From contig NZ_WQDY01000001.1 in assembly GCF_013033355.1 (NCBI RefSeq), positions 434,001 to 498,000 on the forward strand: a stretch of DNA of 64,000 nt, in the 5' to 3' direction. Below are positions 1 through 8,295 of the stretch, in pieces (within the stretch, counting starts at the first letter, position 1; each line of letters opens with the position of its first letter). The notes under the pieces were generated by a model, which was not told where the DNA came from, searched no databases, and saw only the letters and a list, made by a program, of their open reading frames with translations. Position numbers and translations under genes: made by a program. The stretch is from Ruegeria lacuscaerulensis. Its GTDB lineage: Bacteria; Pseudomonadota; Alphaproteobacteria; Rhodobacterales; Rhodobacteraceae.

Positions 1-33
1 GAAGTCCGCGCACAACAAGGGGTGCATGACTAA
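1..33 (+). CDS. C-terminal end of the upstream gene, probably the TRAP small permease (DctQ)
   Basis: Ten codons of an open frame run from the window edge and end in TAA at 31-33. The last A of this stop is the first base of the ATG of the next gene (TAATG), the overlap usual between the small and large membrane subunits of TRAP transporters. The ten residues themselves are not diagnostic; the assignment rests on position alone. Confidence 0.55.
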   Translation, partial: EVRAQQGVHD

Positions 34-1409
34 TGGACGTCGTTCTTCTTTTCTCAATGGTCATTGGCCTGCTGCTGATCGGTGTTCCGATTGCGGTGGC
101 GCTTGGCCTCAGTTCGACCCTGTTCCTGCTGATCTATTCTGACAGTTCGCTGGCCTCGGTCGCAGGCACACTGTTCGAGGCATTCGAGGGCCATTTCACC
201 TTGTTGGCGATCCCGTTCTTTATCCTCGCGTCGTCCTTCATGACGACGGGTGGTGTGGCGCGGAGGATTATCCGGTTCTCGATTGCCTGTGTGGGGCATC
301 TTCCGGGGGGTTTGGCGATTGCGGGTGTGTTTGCCTGTATGTTGTTTGCGGCGCTGTCAGGCTCGTCCCCGGCGACCGTGGTGGCCATCGGCTCCATCGT
401 GATCGCGGGCATGCGTCAGGTCGGCTATTCCAAGGAATTCGCTGCCGGTGTGATCTGTAACGCCGGTACTCTGGGCATCCTGATCCCGCCGTCGATTGTG
501 ATGGTCGTCTATGCGGCCGCCGTTGAGGTGTCGGTCGGGCGGATGTTCCTTGCAGGCGTTATTCCAGGCCTGATGGCGGGTCTGATGCTGATGATCACCA
601 TCTATGTCATGGCCAAGGTAAAGAACCTGCCCAAAGGCGATTGGAAAGGGTGGGGTGAGATCTTTGCCTCGGCGCGCGAGGCCGGATGGGGCCTGTTCCT
701 GATTGTCATCATTCTGGGTGGTATCTATGGCGGTATCTTCACCCCGACCGAGGCGGCAGCCGTCGCTGCGGTGTACTCTTTCCTGATTGCCAGCTTTGTC
801 TACAAAGATATGGGGCCGCTCAGCACCGAAGAGGGCCAACAGAACCTGCCTTTGATCAAAAAGCCTTATGCGCTGGTAACCGCGTTCTTTCACCCGGACA
901 CCAAGCATACGCTGTTCGAGGCCGGCAAGCTGACTGTCACGCTGCTGTTCGTGATCGCCAACGCGCTGATCCTGAAACACGTTCTGACGGACGAGCAAGT
1001 GCCACAGCACATCGCTAGCGCAATGTTGTCTGCAGGTCTGGGTCCTGTGACTTTCCTGATCGTGGTGAACGTGATCCTTCTGATCGGTGGTCAGTTCATG
1101 GAGCCCTCGGGCCTGCTGGTCATCGTCGCACCGCTGGTGTTCCCGATTGCCATCGAGCTGGGAATCGACCCAATCCATCTGGGCATCATCATGGTGGTCA
1201 ACATGGAGATCGGGATGATCACACCTCCGGTCGGGTTGAACCTGTTCGTGACTTCGGGCGTGGCCGGGATGCCGATGATGAGCGTTGTGAAAGCGGCGTT
1301 GCCGTTCCTGGCCGTGCTGTTCGTCTTCTTGATCATGGTGACGTACATACCGTGGATATCGACCTTCCTGCCCAACACCTTCATGGGGCCAGAGATCATA
1401 ACGAACTAA
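33..1409 (+). CDS. dctM: TRAP transporter large permease subunit (DctM family)
   Basis: The 458-aa protein is hydrophobic throughout, with about a dozen predicted membrane segments, and matches the DctM family. Visible family features are the N-terminal segment with PIAVALGLSS, the glycine-rich SGSSPATVVAIGSI stretch near residue 110, the GILIPPSI motif near 150 and a mirrored MITPPVGLN motif near 390, which reflects the internal two-fold repeat. It would import an organic acid with Na+ together with a small permease (its end lies just upstream) and a periplasmic binding protein outside the window. A polar insertion around residues 260-295 makes it slightly longer than typical members. The substrate cannot be read from this subunit. 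A strong hairpin follows, so the gene ends its operon. Confidence 0.94.
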   Translation: MDVVLLFSMVIGLLLIGVPIAVALGLSSTLFLLIYSDSSLASVAGTLFEAFEGHFTLLAIPFFILASSFMTTGGVARRIIRFSIACVGHLPGGLAIAGVFACMLFAALSGSSPATVVAIGSIVIAGMRQVGYSKEFAAGVICNAGTLGILIPPSIVMVVYAAAVEVSVGRMFLAGVIPGLMAGLMLMITIYVMAKVKNLPKGDWKGWGEIFASAREAGWGLFLIVIILGGIYGGIFTPTEAAAVAAVYSFLIASFVYKDMGPLSTEEGQQNLPLIKKPYALVTAFFHPDTKHTLFEAGKLTVTLLFVIANALILKHVLTDEQVPQHIASAMLSAGLGPVTFLIVVNVILLIGGQFMEPSGLLVIVAPLVFPIAIELGIDPIHLGIIMVVNMEIGMITPPVGLNLFVTSGVAGMPMMSVVKAALPFLAVLFVFLIMVTYIPWISTFLPNTFMGPEIITN

Positions 1410-1410
1410 A

Positions 1411-1448
1411 GAAAAAGGCCGGACCCTCTTGGGCCCGGCCTTTCTTCT
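1411..1448. terminator. Bidirectional Rho-independent terminator
   Basis: A G+C-rich hairpin (arms 1417-1426 and 1431-1440, with one A/C mismatch, TCTT loop) is flanked by GAAAAA on the left and TTTCTTCTT on the right. It can stop both the TRAP operon and the convergent glycosyltransferase-like gene. Confidence 0.85.
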
Positions 1449-2263
1449 TACGTGCTGTATTTCTGTAGATATGTCTCAACCCAGCCAATGCTGCCAAAGC
1501 CACGGCGGCGCTTCGTTCCCCATTCCCCGACATTCTGCCCCGCCAGCCCAAGCGCTTTCGGGTTTCCTTTGAAGATAACGATTTTAGGGCGTTTTGGCAG
1601 GTTGCGGTACTTTCGGAAAATCAGATTGAACGGCCAATAGGGGACCAGGTGTATTATCCCGATACACCAATCCTTCGGGTAGCACCGACGCCGCCACGCC
1701 CGCCCTGAGATATAGTCCTGATCATTCTTGTAAGCCTTCAGGTCGCGGGCCGCGTCAAAGTCATCATACAGGTGGAACTGCTGCTTGGGTATAAATCCGA
1801 CCACAGAAGAATTCCCACGCGTGACCAGGTTCATAAGCCCCGGAACACGATCCCAGAACGCTGCGGGTATCGCACGCCACACAAAGGCGCGAAACTTTGT
1901 CATAAGGTAAAGCCCGCCGCGTTCGCGTACGCTGAGCAACAGGGGCGTGAGTTCGCCGGTTACTAAGAGATCGAGGTCAAGGAACAGCGCTGTTTCGTAG
2001 CCTTGCACAATCCGTCTGTCGAACATAAGCAATTTGGGCCATTTACCGTGAGCCCATTCCGACTGATCCAATTGGGGAAAGGACAGGGCGTGCGTCTTGA
2101 TGGCGGGATCAAGCCCGGTGGTGTCATCTGTGATGCAAATGAAGTCATGGTCTACGGGCAAATGATCCCGGACAGCCGCGAAAAGCATGTTGACATCATG
2201 TGCACTGAACGGCGTACCCCATTTCATGCACAGAACACAGGCTTTGCCAGAGGTTTCCGTCAT
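1448..2263 (-). CDS. Glycosyltransferase-like protein
   Basis: A 271-aa soluble protein without signal peptide. It starts CVLCMKWGTPFSAHDVNML, followed by an FLDLDLL segment with a DLD triplet at about 96-98, which fits the metal/nucleotide-sugar site (DxD) of glycosyltransferases of the GT-8/GT-A type. A later NDQDYIS segment also resembles those enzymes. The frame stays open to 2437, but the upstream part would run through the riboswitch of the divergent gene, and the start at 2263 (preceded by GGAAAC) gives a natural N-terminus. Donor and acceptor are unknown. It could instead be an uncharacterised nucleotide-diphospho-sugar-fold protein without transferase activity. Confidence 0.7.
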   Translation of the reverse strand: MTETSGKACVLCMKWGTPFSAHDVNMLFAAVRDHLPVDHDFICITDDTTGLDPAIKTHALSFPQLDQSEWAHGKWPKLLMFDRRIVQGYETALFLDLDLLVTGELTPLLLSVRERGGLYLMTKFRAFVWRAIPAAFWDRVPGLMNLVTRGNSSVVGFIPKQQFHLYDDFDAARDLKAYKNDQDYISGRAWRRRCYPKDWCIGIIHLVPYWPFNLIFRKYRNLPKRPKIVIFKGNPKALGLAGQNVGEWGTKRRRGFGSIGWVETYLQKYST

Positions 2264-2423
2264 CAGGTTTCCATCCGTTTTGTTGCGGCCACCGCGCGAC
2301 TTCAAGTTCACGGTGCAAAAATGCGATTTCTGCATCTTTAGAGGCGGGATGTGACGGTCAGGCTGCAGTTTTGTGAAAGAAATGCTCTTGAATGAGGGAT
2401 TTTTAGTGCCCAGATTGAGGCCC

Positions 2424-2480
2424 GAGGACGACCTCATCTAAACCTGTGTATCGTTCGGGACGACTCGAAGATATGAGAGG
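2424..2480 (+). promoter_or_regulatory. Guanidine-II (mini-ykkC) riboswitch upstream of the SMR exporter
   Basis: Two small hairpins each expose an ACGA tetraloop. The first is GAGG-ACGA-CCTC (2424-2435), the second TTCGGG-ACGA-CTCGAA (2454-2469, one G-U pair). They are 18 nt apart, and a purine-rich Shine-Dalgarno (GAGAGG, 2475-2480) follows 5 nt after the second. Paired ACGR-loop hairpins just before a ribosome binding site define the guanidine-II class, which turns on guanidine exporters of the SMR family, and such an exporter is the next gene. Guanidine would stabilise the loop-loop dimer and free the Shine-Dalgarno. Confidence 0.8.
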
Positions 2481-2487
2481 TGTCCCA

Positions 2488-2799
2488 ATGCCTTGGATTT
2501 TTCTTCTGTTCGCCGGTGTTCTCGAGATTGGCTGGGCTGTTGCCATGAAGCAATCTGCCGGTTTCACCCGTCTTTGGCCAACCGCCATTATGGGTGTTTC
2601 CATGGTCGCATCGTTCGGACTTTTAGCTTTGGCAATGCGTGATTTGCCACTTAGCACAGCCTACACGATATGGACCGGAATAGGGGCCATCGGTGCTTTT
2701 GCCGTTGGCGTTGTTTTTCTGGGCGAGGCCGTGACAGCCCCGCGCCTTATCGCAGCCGCCCTGCTTGTGGCCGGTCTGGTAACGATGAAACTGGCGTAG
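2488..2799 (+). CDS. sugE: SMR-family guanidinium exporter (Gdx/SugE type)
   Basis: The 103-aa protein has four predicted transmembrane helices, the normal size for the small multidrug resistance family. The essential membrane-embedded glutamate is in the first helix (LEIGWAVAMK), followed by the W and K positions typical of the Gdx/SugE branch rather than of EmrE-type multidrug pumps. It would work as a dual-topology dimer, exchanging guanidinium for protons. The ATG at 2488 follows GAGAGG with a good spacer; an upstream in-frame start would lie inside the riboswitch. The guanidine-II element is independent support for guanidinium as the substrate. The gene ends 2 bp from the convergent tpiA. 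Confidence 0.92.
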   Translation: MPWIFLLFAGVLEIGWAVAMKQSAGFTRLWPTAIMGVSMVASFGLLALAMRDLPLSTAYTIWTGIGAIGAFAVGVVFLGEAVTAPRLIAAALLVAGLVTMKLA

Positions 2800-2801
2800 T
2801 C

Positions 2802-3551
2802 TCAGGCGTTCTGCAATGCGTCGATAATGCCCGAAAAGTCGTCAGCCTTAAGGCTGGCGCCACCAACCAAGGCACCGTCCACGTTGGACACGGCAAAGAT
2901 ATCCGCCGCATTGCCGGGCTTGACCGACCCGCCGTAAAGCAACCGGACGGACCGCCCCACGCCTTCGCCAAACCGCCGTTCCAGACGCGCACGGATAAAG
3001 TCGTGGACTTCTCCGATTTCGTCCAATGTGGGAACTTTTCCAGTGCCGATGGCCCAAATGGGTTCATAGGCCACGATCAGGTTCTCGCCGGTGGATTGGT
3101 CCGGGATCGAGCCCGACATCTGGCCGCCAATGATGTCCAGCGTGTTGGCCGCTTCGCGCTGTTCAAGGCTTTCACCGACGCAGATGATGGCCTTTAGGCC
3201 AGCATCCATAACGGCACGCGCTTTGGCGCGAACATCTTCGTTCTGTTCGGCGTGATCTTCGCGCCGTTCAGAGTGGCCAAGGATCACCATTGATGCCCCG
3301 GCATCCATCAGTATCTGGGCGCTTATGTCGCCAGTATGGGCACCGGATGACGCGGCATGACAGTCCTGACCGCCGACCATGATCCCGGCTTCACCGACCG
3401 TTTGCGCGGCACGGTGTATCAGCGTTGCGGGTGGACAAATCAGCACATCAACTGATGGGGAAGGGTAGGTCCTTGACAGCGCCTCCAACTCGGCTAAATC
3501 CGCAGCCGTTCCGTTCATCTTCCAATTCCCTGCCGCAAGCTTGCGCCGCAT
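2802..3551 (-). CDS. tpiA: Triosephosphate isomerase
   Basis: A 249-aa cytosolic TIM barrel interconverting dihydroxyacetone phosphate and glyceraldehyde 3-phosphate. All catalytic signatures are present: AAGNWKMNG with the active lysine at residue 11, the histidine in ILGHSERR, the glutamate in AYEPIWAIGTG, and the phosphate-binding YGGSVKP near the C-terminus. Two ATGs are adjacent; the second (3551) lies 7 nt behind GGGGGAT, the first (3554) only 4 nt. The gene stands alone, convergent with the guanidine exporter and divergent from the oxygenase gene. Confidence 0.97.
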   Translation of the reverse strand: MRRKLAAGNWKMNGTAADLAELEALSRTYPSPSVDVLICPPATLIHRAAQTVGEAGIMVGGQDCHAASSGAHTGDISAQILMDAGASMVILGHSERREDHAEQNEDVRAKARAVMDAGLKAIICVGESLEQREAANTLDIIGGQMSGSIPDQSTGENLIVAYEPIWAIGTGKVPTLDEIGEVHDFIRARLERRFGEGVGRSVRLLYGGSVKPGNAADIFAVSNVDGALVGGASLKADDFSGIIDALQNA

Positions 3552-3674
3552 CATAGGATCCCCCATTTAAGCTATTGTTTGCACATCGGATAGCACCGTG
3601 CGGACACACTGACAATTCTGGTTGCGGATTAGCGGCCAAAACGGCACAACTCCCGCGCAATTTCCGAGGCCCTC

Positions 3675-4589
3675 ATGATCAACAACCTGGACCTAGAAAA
3701 ACTGGACCGACGCGAGCCCGATGAGTTGGCCCGCCTGCTGCACGCAATCGGTGAGGTGGGTTTCCTGACTGTGTCCAATACAGGCTTGGATGCATCACGG
3801 TGCACGTCGGTCATTGAAGCCTATCGACAGTTCTTTCACTTACCCGAGGCCCAGAAAGCGCGCGTTGATATGGCTAAGACTGGGGCAAACCGAGGGTGGG
3901 GCGCTTCGCAATCCGAGCAGGTCGACCCGAGTGCCAACCCCGACTTTAAAGAGGTTTTCGACTGCGGATACGAACTACCAGCAGGAAACCCCTATGCATC
4001 CAAGGACCTGAGCGTTTATGCGCCGAACCAATGGCCCGAGGCGCCGGCCGGCTTCCAAGATACCATCCAGACCTACTACACCGACGCCAGTGCAGTCGCG
4101 ATGCGCGTTCTAAGGGCAATCGCTGTGGCCCTGGGGCGAGATGCAGCCAGCTTCGACAGCGCATTTGAAACGCCCATGGCCTTGCTGCGCGGCAATTACT
4201 ACCCTCAGCGCCCCGCCTGGGCAGGGCATCAGGATTTTGGAATCGGCGCACACACTGATTATGGGTGCCTGACACTGTTGGCGACAGATGGTACCGCTGG
4301 GCTAGAGGTTCAAATGCCTGACGGAAAATGGGAACCGGCCGAAGCCCGACCCGGAACCTTCATTATCAACTTTGGTGAAATGCTGGAATTCTGGACCGAC
4401 GGTCGGGTCAAAGCCACGTTGCACCGGGTGGTAGGAGGGTCTGAGGAACGGATCTCGGTGCCGCTGTTCTTCAATCCGTCCTACGACACAAATGTTGCTC
4501 CGCCGAATTCAGACAAGGTTATTCGTGCCGGAGAACACCTGACGACGCGGTTCAACGAAACCTATGTTCACCTGAAAGAAGCGTCTTAA
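3675..4589 (+). CDS. 2-oxoglutarate/Fe(II)-dependent oxygenase, isopenicillin-N-synthase-like
   Basis: The 304-aa protein has the two-domain layout of the family: an N-terminal DIOX_N part and a C-terminal jelly roll with the iron-binding triad H193-x-D195 (GAHTDYG) and H250 (TLHRVV). R259 in the RISVPLFF stretch is placed to bind the 2-oxoglutarate carboxylate. Such bacterial proteins act on small molecules, but no substrate can be inferred here. The ATG follows GAGG. The stop overlaps the convergent Fe-S assembly gene by 4 bases. Confidence 0.92.
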   Translation: MINNLDLEKLDRREPDELARLLHAIGEVGFLTVSNTGLDASRCTSVIEAYRQFFHLPEAQKARVDMAKTGANRGWGASQSEQVDPSANPDFKEVFDCGYELPAGNPYASKDLSVYAPNQWPEAPAGFQDTIQTYYTDASAVAMRVLRAIAVALGRDAASFDSAFETPMALLRGNYYPQRPAWAGHQDFGIGAHTDYGCLTLLATDGTAGLEVQMPDGKWEPAEARPGTFIINFGEMLEFWTDGRVKATLHRVVGGSEERISVPLFFNPSYDTNVAPPNSDKVIRAGEHLTTRFNETYVHLKEAS

Positions 4590-4951
4590 CGCTGGGCCGA
4601 GAGCGTTTCGTCAAACTTGATCGACTCGCCACAACCGCAGGCATCGACAACGTTAGGGTTGCGGAACTTGAAGCCGGATTCCAGCAGCGAAACCTCATAG
4701 TCAATCTCGGTTCCGAACAGAAACATCTGTGCCATAGGGGCGATCATCACCCGTGCGCCATCCTGTTCTACGACCTCGTCATTGGCATCGGCTTCGTCCA
4801 CGTAGTCCATGGTGTATTCCATGCCTGCGCAGCCACCTTTCTTGACACCGATGCGCAGCCCGGCATGTCCACCTGATTTCATCAGGCTCACAATCTGGGT
4901 CGCAGCTTTCGGTGTGATCGTCACCGCTTGTTTGCCGGGAATGCCGAACAT
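4586..4951 (-). CDS. sufA: A-type Fe-S cluster carrier (HesB/IscA/SufA family)
   Basis: A 121-aa protein with the three conserved cysteines that hold the transient cluster: C41 in KKGGCAGMEY and C105/C107 in the C-terminal CGCGES motif. It accepts Fe-S clusters from the scaffold and passes them to apo-proteins. The extra N-terminal MFGIPGKQAV is seen in alphaproteobacterial SufA-like members. Only sufT nearby belongs to the same pathway; the main suf operon is outside the window. Start at 4951 behind GGAG. IscA or ErpA naming is equally possible on sequence alone. Confidence 0.9.
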   Translation of the reverse strand: MFGIPGKQAVTITPKAATQIVSLMKSGGHAGLRIGVKKGGCAGMEYTMDYVDEADANDEVVEQDGARVMIAPMAQMFLFGTEIDYEVSLLESGFKFRNPNVVDACGCGESIKFDETLSAQR

Positions 4952-5135
4952 AGTGGTCTCCGTTGTCGCGCGTTATCTCCAATTTAGTGCTTAGGCGAAA
5001 CAGTCTCAAGACATAGCAGCCGTGCTTACCTAACTTTTCCAGTAAGGTTGCCGTCAGACGGAACCCATGCTTGCGTTCAGACAATGGGTCGGCCTAGCCT
5101 GCGAACAGGGTATGGCAGTGGATAACGAAAGGTGC

Positions 5136-5468
5136 ATGGACATGCATAAACTCTCCAAGGTGTTGAAGGCGGGCCTGTTTATCTCGATTGCAATAGTGGT
5201 CGCAGGCGTTGCATCCGCAGCTGTGGACGGCAAGCGGCACCCGGTAAACTGTGCGACGGCCGAAGGCGACTTACGCGCCATCGCAGCAGAAAAGAAACAT
5301 GCACAGGACCAGCAAGTTGAAAGTGTCGTGTCGATATTGCCCGCAGGTGCGTTGTTGGGGCTGGTGACCGGGACGGAGAAGAAGCGGTTATCAATGCTTT
5401 CAGGCGACTACGTAAAAGCGCTGGACGAAAGGGCTGCCGAGATCAGGTCAACCTGCGACGTCAAATAA
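5136..5468 (+). CDS. Small exported protein of unknown function
   Basis: A 110-aa protein with an N-terminal signal sequence (basic start, hydrophobic LFISIAIVVAGVASA, probable cleavage after ASA). The mature part has two cysteines, one near the start (VNCATAEGD) and one at the end (STCDVK), which could form a disulfide in the periplasm. The middle is charged and helical (AEKKHAQDQQVESVV) with a hydrophobic patch ILPAGALLGLVTG. No family was recognised. Start is ambiguous between 5136 (close to AAAGG) and 5142. It is flanked by sufA and sufT, both on the other strand, with no evident functional tie. Confidence 0.7.
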   Translation: MDMHKLSKVLKAGLFISIAIVVAGVASAAVDGKRHPVNCATAEGDLRAIAAEKKHAQDQQVESVVSILPAGALLGLVTGTEKKRLSMLSGDYVKALDERAAEIRSTCDVK

Positions 5469-5497
5469 AAAACCGCCCGGTCAGAGGGGCGGTTTTT
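5467..5497. terminator. Bidirectional Rho-independent terminator
   Basis: Stem ACCGCCC (5472-5478) / GGGCGGT (5487-5493), with A-tract on the left and TTTTT on the right. It serves the small exported protein gene and the convergent sufT. Confidence 0.85.
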
Positions 5498-5518
5498 CAG
5501 CAAGATATCAGGTCGTGC

Positions 5519-5881
5519 TTACATGAAGCCCAGCTCTAAACGGGCTTCGTCTGACATCATCTCCATTCCCCAGGGGGGTTCCCAAGTTAGTTCGACATCG
5601 ACTTCCTTGACGCCCGCAACCGGCTCGACGGCTTCGACGATCCAGCCGGGCATTTCGCCTGCTACCGGGCAACCTGGTGCAGTCAGGGTCATGATCACTT
5701 TCACCGCGTTCTCGCCGGAAATGTCGATGGTATAGATCAAACCCAGATCATAGATGTTAACTGGAATTTCAGGGTCATAGACTGACCGGCAGGCCTCGAC
5801 CACTGCGTCATACAGGGGGTGCTCAATTGTCGAAGGCGCAATCAATGGCGTGCCTTCAAACTGTTCGCTGGGGTGAGTCAT
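5519..5881 (-). CDS. sufT: SUF-system Fe-S assembly protein SufT (MIP18/DUF59 family)
   Basis: The 120-aa protein consists of a short acidic N-terminal tail and one MIP18/DUF59 domain. Visible motifs are VYDPEIPVNIYDLGLIY, the TAPGCPVAGEMP segment with the single conserved cysteine, and the closing VELTWEPPW. Members act in Fe-S protein maturation as auxiliary factors, and the presence of an A-type carrier about 570 bp away fits that role. Start at 5881 behind GAGG. Length is normal for the family. Confidence 0.9.
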   Translation of the reverse strand: MTHPSEQFEGTPLIAPSTIEHPLYDAVVEACRSVYDPEIPVNIYDLGLIYTIDISGENAVKVIMTLTAPGCPVAGEMPGWIVEAVEPVAGVKEVDVELTWEPPWGMEMMSDEARLELGFM

Positions 5882-5975
5882 TCGTGCCTCGGGTCTGTTT
5901 CCTGAGCTTTTATATAGGGAAAGCTATGGGCAGCGTCCAGAGGTGGCGTGGTGCCCAAAGCGGGCACCAGTGGGT

Positions 5976-6254
5976 TCATTCGTTGATGTCGTGCCGAAAG
6001 GTCTTCACTTGACCGTGGGGCAGGGCGAACATCCGTCGCAGAACCAGCCATGCTATCAGCGACAATGCAGCAAAGATCAGCAGCAGAACCGGCAGGGACG
6101 GCGCCACACCTGGGATGATCAGCAACAACCCAGTGATCGCCGCGCCGATTGCGAAGCCCAGAAAGATGAATCCCGGCAGCACAATCTCGAGGATGCCGAG
6201 GGCCAATGCCCCCGCCAACCAAATCCACCATGTCAGCCAGAACGGGTCTGCCAT
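5976..6254 (-). CDS. NfeD-like short membrane protein
   Basis: A 92-aa protein with two or three hydrophobic segments covering most of its length (WLAGALALGILEIVLPGFIFLGFAIGAAITGLL) and a basic C-terminal tail. This is the short form of NfeD, without the ClpP-like protease domain and apparently without a full OB-fold. NfeD proteins are encoded with SPFH-domain partners, and here its ATG overlaps the stop of the SPFH gene (TAATG at 6252-6256), so translation is probably coupled. Confidence 0.88.
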   Translation of the reverse strand: MADPFWLTWWIWLAGALALGILEIVLPGFIFLGFAIGAAITGLLLIIPGVAPSLPVLLLIFAALSLIAWLVLRRMFALPHGQVKTFRHDINE

Positions 6255-7144
6255 TACTTGCCTCCCTTCAGCATCTTAAAGGCATCGCCAAACGCTTCCA
6301 AGGCATTTGCAGGCACAACGATTGTCTGCGAACCATTGCCAGCGCCCAGCGCGTTCAGCGCTTCGACTTGTTTCAACGCGACCTGGTATTGCGCGGCCTC
6401 GATACCATTGTCCTGAATGGCCTTGGCCACAACACCGGTGGCATAAGCTTCGGCTTCAGCTTCAATACGACGAGCTTTGGCGGTTTGCTCGGCCGCATAC
6501 AGCTCGGCGTCGGCGTTCAATTCGACCGCACGTTTTTGACCCTCGGCCTCGGTGACCTGTGCCCGACGGGCGCGTTCGGCGTTCAACTGCTGCAACATCG
6601 CATCGCGCGTCGCCTGATCAAGGTTCACATCCAGAATCTCGGCACGGGTCACTTCGATGCCCCAGTCATCTACGGCAGTTTCCACACTTTCCTGAATGCG
6701 GTTGATCAACTGTGCACGGTTCGACTGAACCTCATCCAGGTCCATTTTGCCGATCTCGGCCCGGACGATCCCAGCCACAGTGGTGGCAATCGCACCATCT
6801 ACGTCGCGGATGCGGTAGACGGTCTTTTCAGGCTCAAGAATGCGGTAAAAGACCGAGGTGTCGATTTGCACCAACACGTTGTCCTTAGTAATCGCGTCTT
6901 GCGTCGCATTGGGCAATTGGCGTTCCAGAATGGATATCTTGTGACGTGCAACATCAAGAAACGGAACAATAAAGTTGATACCTGGCCCAAGGACCGAGTG
7001 CAGGCGGCCAAAGCGTTCAATCACGTATTTTTCCGACTGAGGCACGATCTTAATGCCCTTGAAGATAACAACGACAATCAGAACGGCGCCAAGAACGAAA
7101 ATGATGTTCGACGAAAGCAATCCTATAATCTGGTCTTCGGTCAT
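6254..7144 (-). CDS. SPFH/stomatin-like membrane protein (QmcA-type)
   Basis: The 296-aa protein has one N-terminal membrane helix (IIFVLGAVLIVVVIFKGIKIV), an SPFH (band 7) domain from about residue 25 to 200 with the typical VPQSEKYVIERFGR and LDQATRDAMLQQLNAERARRA stretches, and a long charged coiled-coil C-terminal region rich in Ala and Glu. Family members form large oligomeric rings that organise membrane microdomains or modulate membrane proteases. The start at 7144 lies behind GAGAGGAC. It forms a two-gene operon with the NfeD-like partner. Confidence 0.93.
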   Translation of the reverse strand: MTEDQIIGLLSSNIIFVLGAVLIVVVIFKGIKIVPQSEKYVIERFGRLHSVLGPGINFIVPFLDVARHKISILERQLPNATQDAITKDNVLVQIDTSVFYRILEPEKTVYRIRDVDGAIATTVAGIVRAEIGKMDLDEVQSNRAQLINRIQESVETAVDDWGIEVTRAEILDVNLDQATRDAMLQQLNAERARRAQVTEAEGQKRAVELNADAELYAAEQTAKARRIEAEAEAYATGVVAKAIQDNGIEAAQYQVALKQVEALNALGAGNGSQTIVVPANALEAFGDAFKMLKGGK

Positions 7145-7320
7145 ATCTGTCCTCTCTTTATTGTGTACTATAGTATACATTTGGGGATTGACTTGCCCAA
7201 TTTCAAGTCAGGTATGGCGGGTATAGGATTAGATTCAAATCTATGAACGTTCGGATGTAAGGGGGAAATTTCCGAATGTGGCCGCTTTGCATCCCTTGGT
7301 GATTGCGCTATCGGACGTGC

Positions 7321-8232
7321 ATGAAACTTATTATCGACACCGATCCCGGCATCGACGACGCCATGGCCATATCTTATGCGGCGGCGGCCTCGGAAATTGA
7401 TCTATTGGGGCTGACCACCGTTTTCGGCAACACGCATGTTCACCAATCCAGCCGAAATGCGCGTTACCTTTTGCATCGACTGGCTGTAGAAGCACCGGTC
7501 GCCGAAGGTGCACCTTTCGCGCTGGGTAGGACCGATCACGCGCCATCCGAGCGTGTTCACGGTCCCGAAGGCTTTGGTGACTTGACGGATATTCCAGAGG
7601 TAGGGACAAACCATTCGCTGGACGCCGCCGCATTCCTTGTGGAAATGGCGAAAGCGCATCGTGGTGAATTGGTGGTCTGTGCCGTGGGACCGCTGACCAA
7701 CATCGCTGCGGCAATGCGCTTGGACCCCGAGTTTTCAGGCAACATCAAGCGGTTGGTCATTATGGGTGGGGCCGTGTTTTGCCCAGGTAACATTACCGAA
7801 CACGCCGAGGCTAACATTTACCACGACGCTGCAGCAGCGGATGAGGTGTTCTCTTCGCCTCCGGATACTGTTCTGGTCGGCTTAGATGTCACGCTTAAAA
7901 CCCTTTACGAAACCGCCGATTTCGAAGCGTTGGCGAGACGATCTACGGATATTGGCGGGTTCTTGCGGGATATCTCTCGGTTCTATCTCAATTTCTACAA
8001 GGAAATTGGGGGTCTTGAGGGGTGTGGGCTCCACGACTCCACGGCTGTGATCGCCTGTACGCATGATGGGATGTTCGACATGGTTGACACCGGGGTGAAA
8101 GTTACCACAACTGGCTCTGAAATCGGTGCCACGCGCCCCGACCCCTCTCGCCCGCCAATCCGAGTTTGCCGCGATGTGGATGGGGCAGGGGTTGTGCAGC
8201 TGTTCACCGAGCGCGTCGCCTCTCTTCCTTGA
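7321..8232 (+). CDS. Nucleoside hydrolase (inosine/uridine-preferring family)
   Basis: The 303-aa protein opens with MKLIIDTDPGIDDAMA, the DxDxxxDD calcium-binding signature of ribonucleoside hydrolases. A second conserved block, ICAVGPLTNIA-like, follows near residue 120, and an H-D pair (CGLHDSTAVIA) near 240 matches the catalytic histidine region. These enzymes split the N-glycosidic bond of purine or pyrimidine ribonucleosides for base salvage; substrate choice cannot be read here. The ATG at 7321 was chosen because the aspartate cluster must sit at the very N-terminus. It lies 63 bp upstream of tgt on the same strand, so co-transcription is possible. Confidence 0.92.
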   Translation: MKLIIDTDPGIDDAMAISYAAAASEIDLLGLTTVFGNTHVHQSSRNARYLLHRLAVEAPVAEGAPFALGRTDHAPSERVHGPEGFGDLTDIPEVGTNHSLDAAAFLVEMAKAHRGELVVCAVGPLTNIAAAMRLDPEFSGNIKRLVIMGGAVFCPGNITEHAEANIYHDAAAADEVFSSPPDTVLVGLDVTLKTLYETADFEALARRSTDIGGFLRDISRFYLNFYKEIGGLEGCGLHDSTAVIACTHDGMFDMVDTGVKVTTTGSEIGATRPDPSRPPIRVCRDVDGAGVVQLFTERVASLP

Positions 8233-8295
8233 CGGGTTGCATTGGGCGCGCGGATCGGGCAAACGCTGCCCGGTTCAGCGACCCCGAGGCACCGA

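Noticed and set aside
357-1178. Long antisense open frame inside the TRAP permease gene
   Set aside because: Its product is rich in His, Gln, Arg and Asp with no domain, as expected for the complement of a G+C-rich hydrophobic gene, and it has no ribosome binding site.
6206-7246. Plus-strand 346-codon frame over the NfeD/SPFH pair
   Set aside because: It is the complement of a clear SPFH-NfeD operon with good starts; its translation shows no domain.
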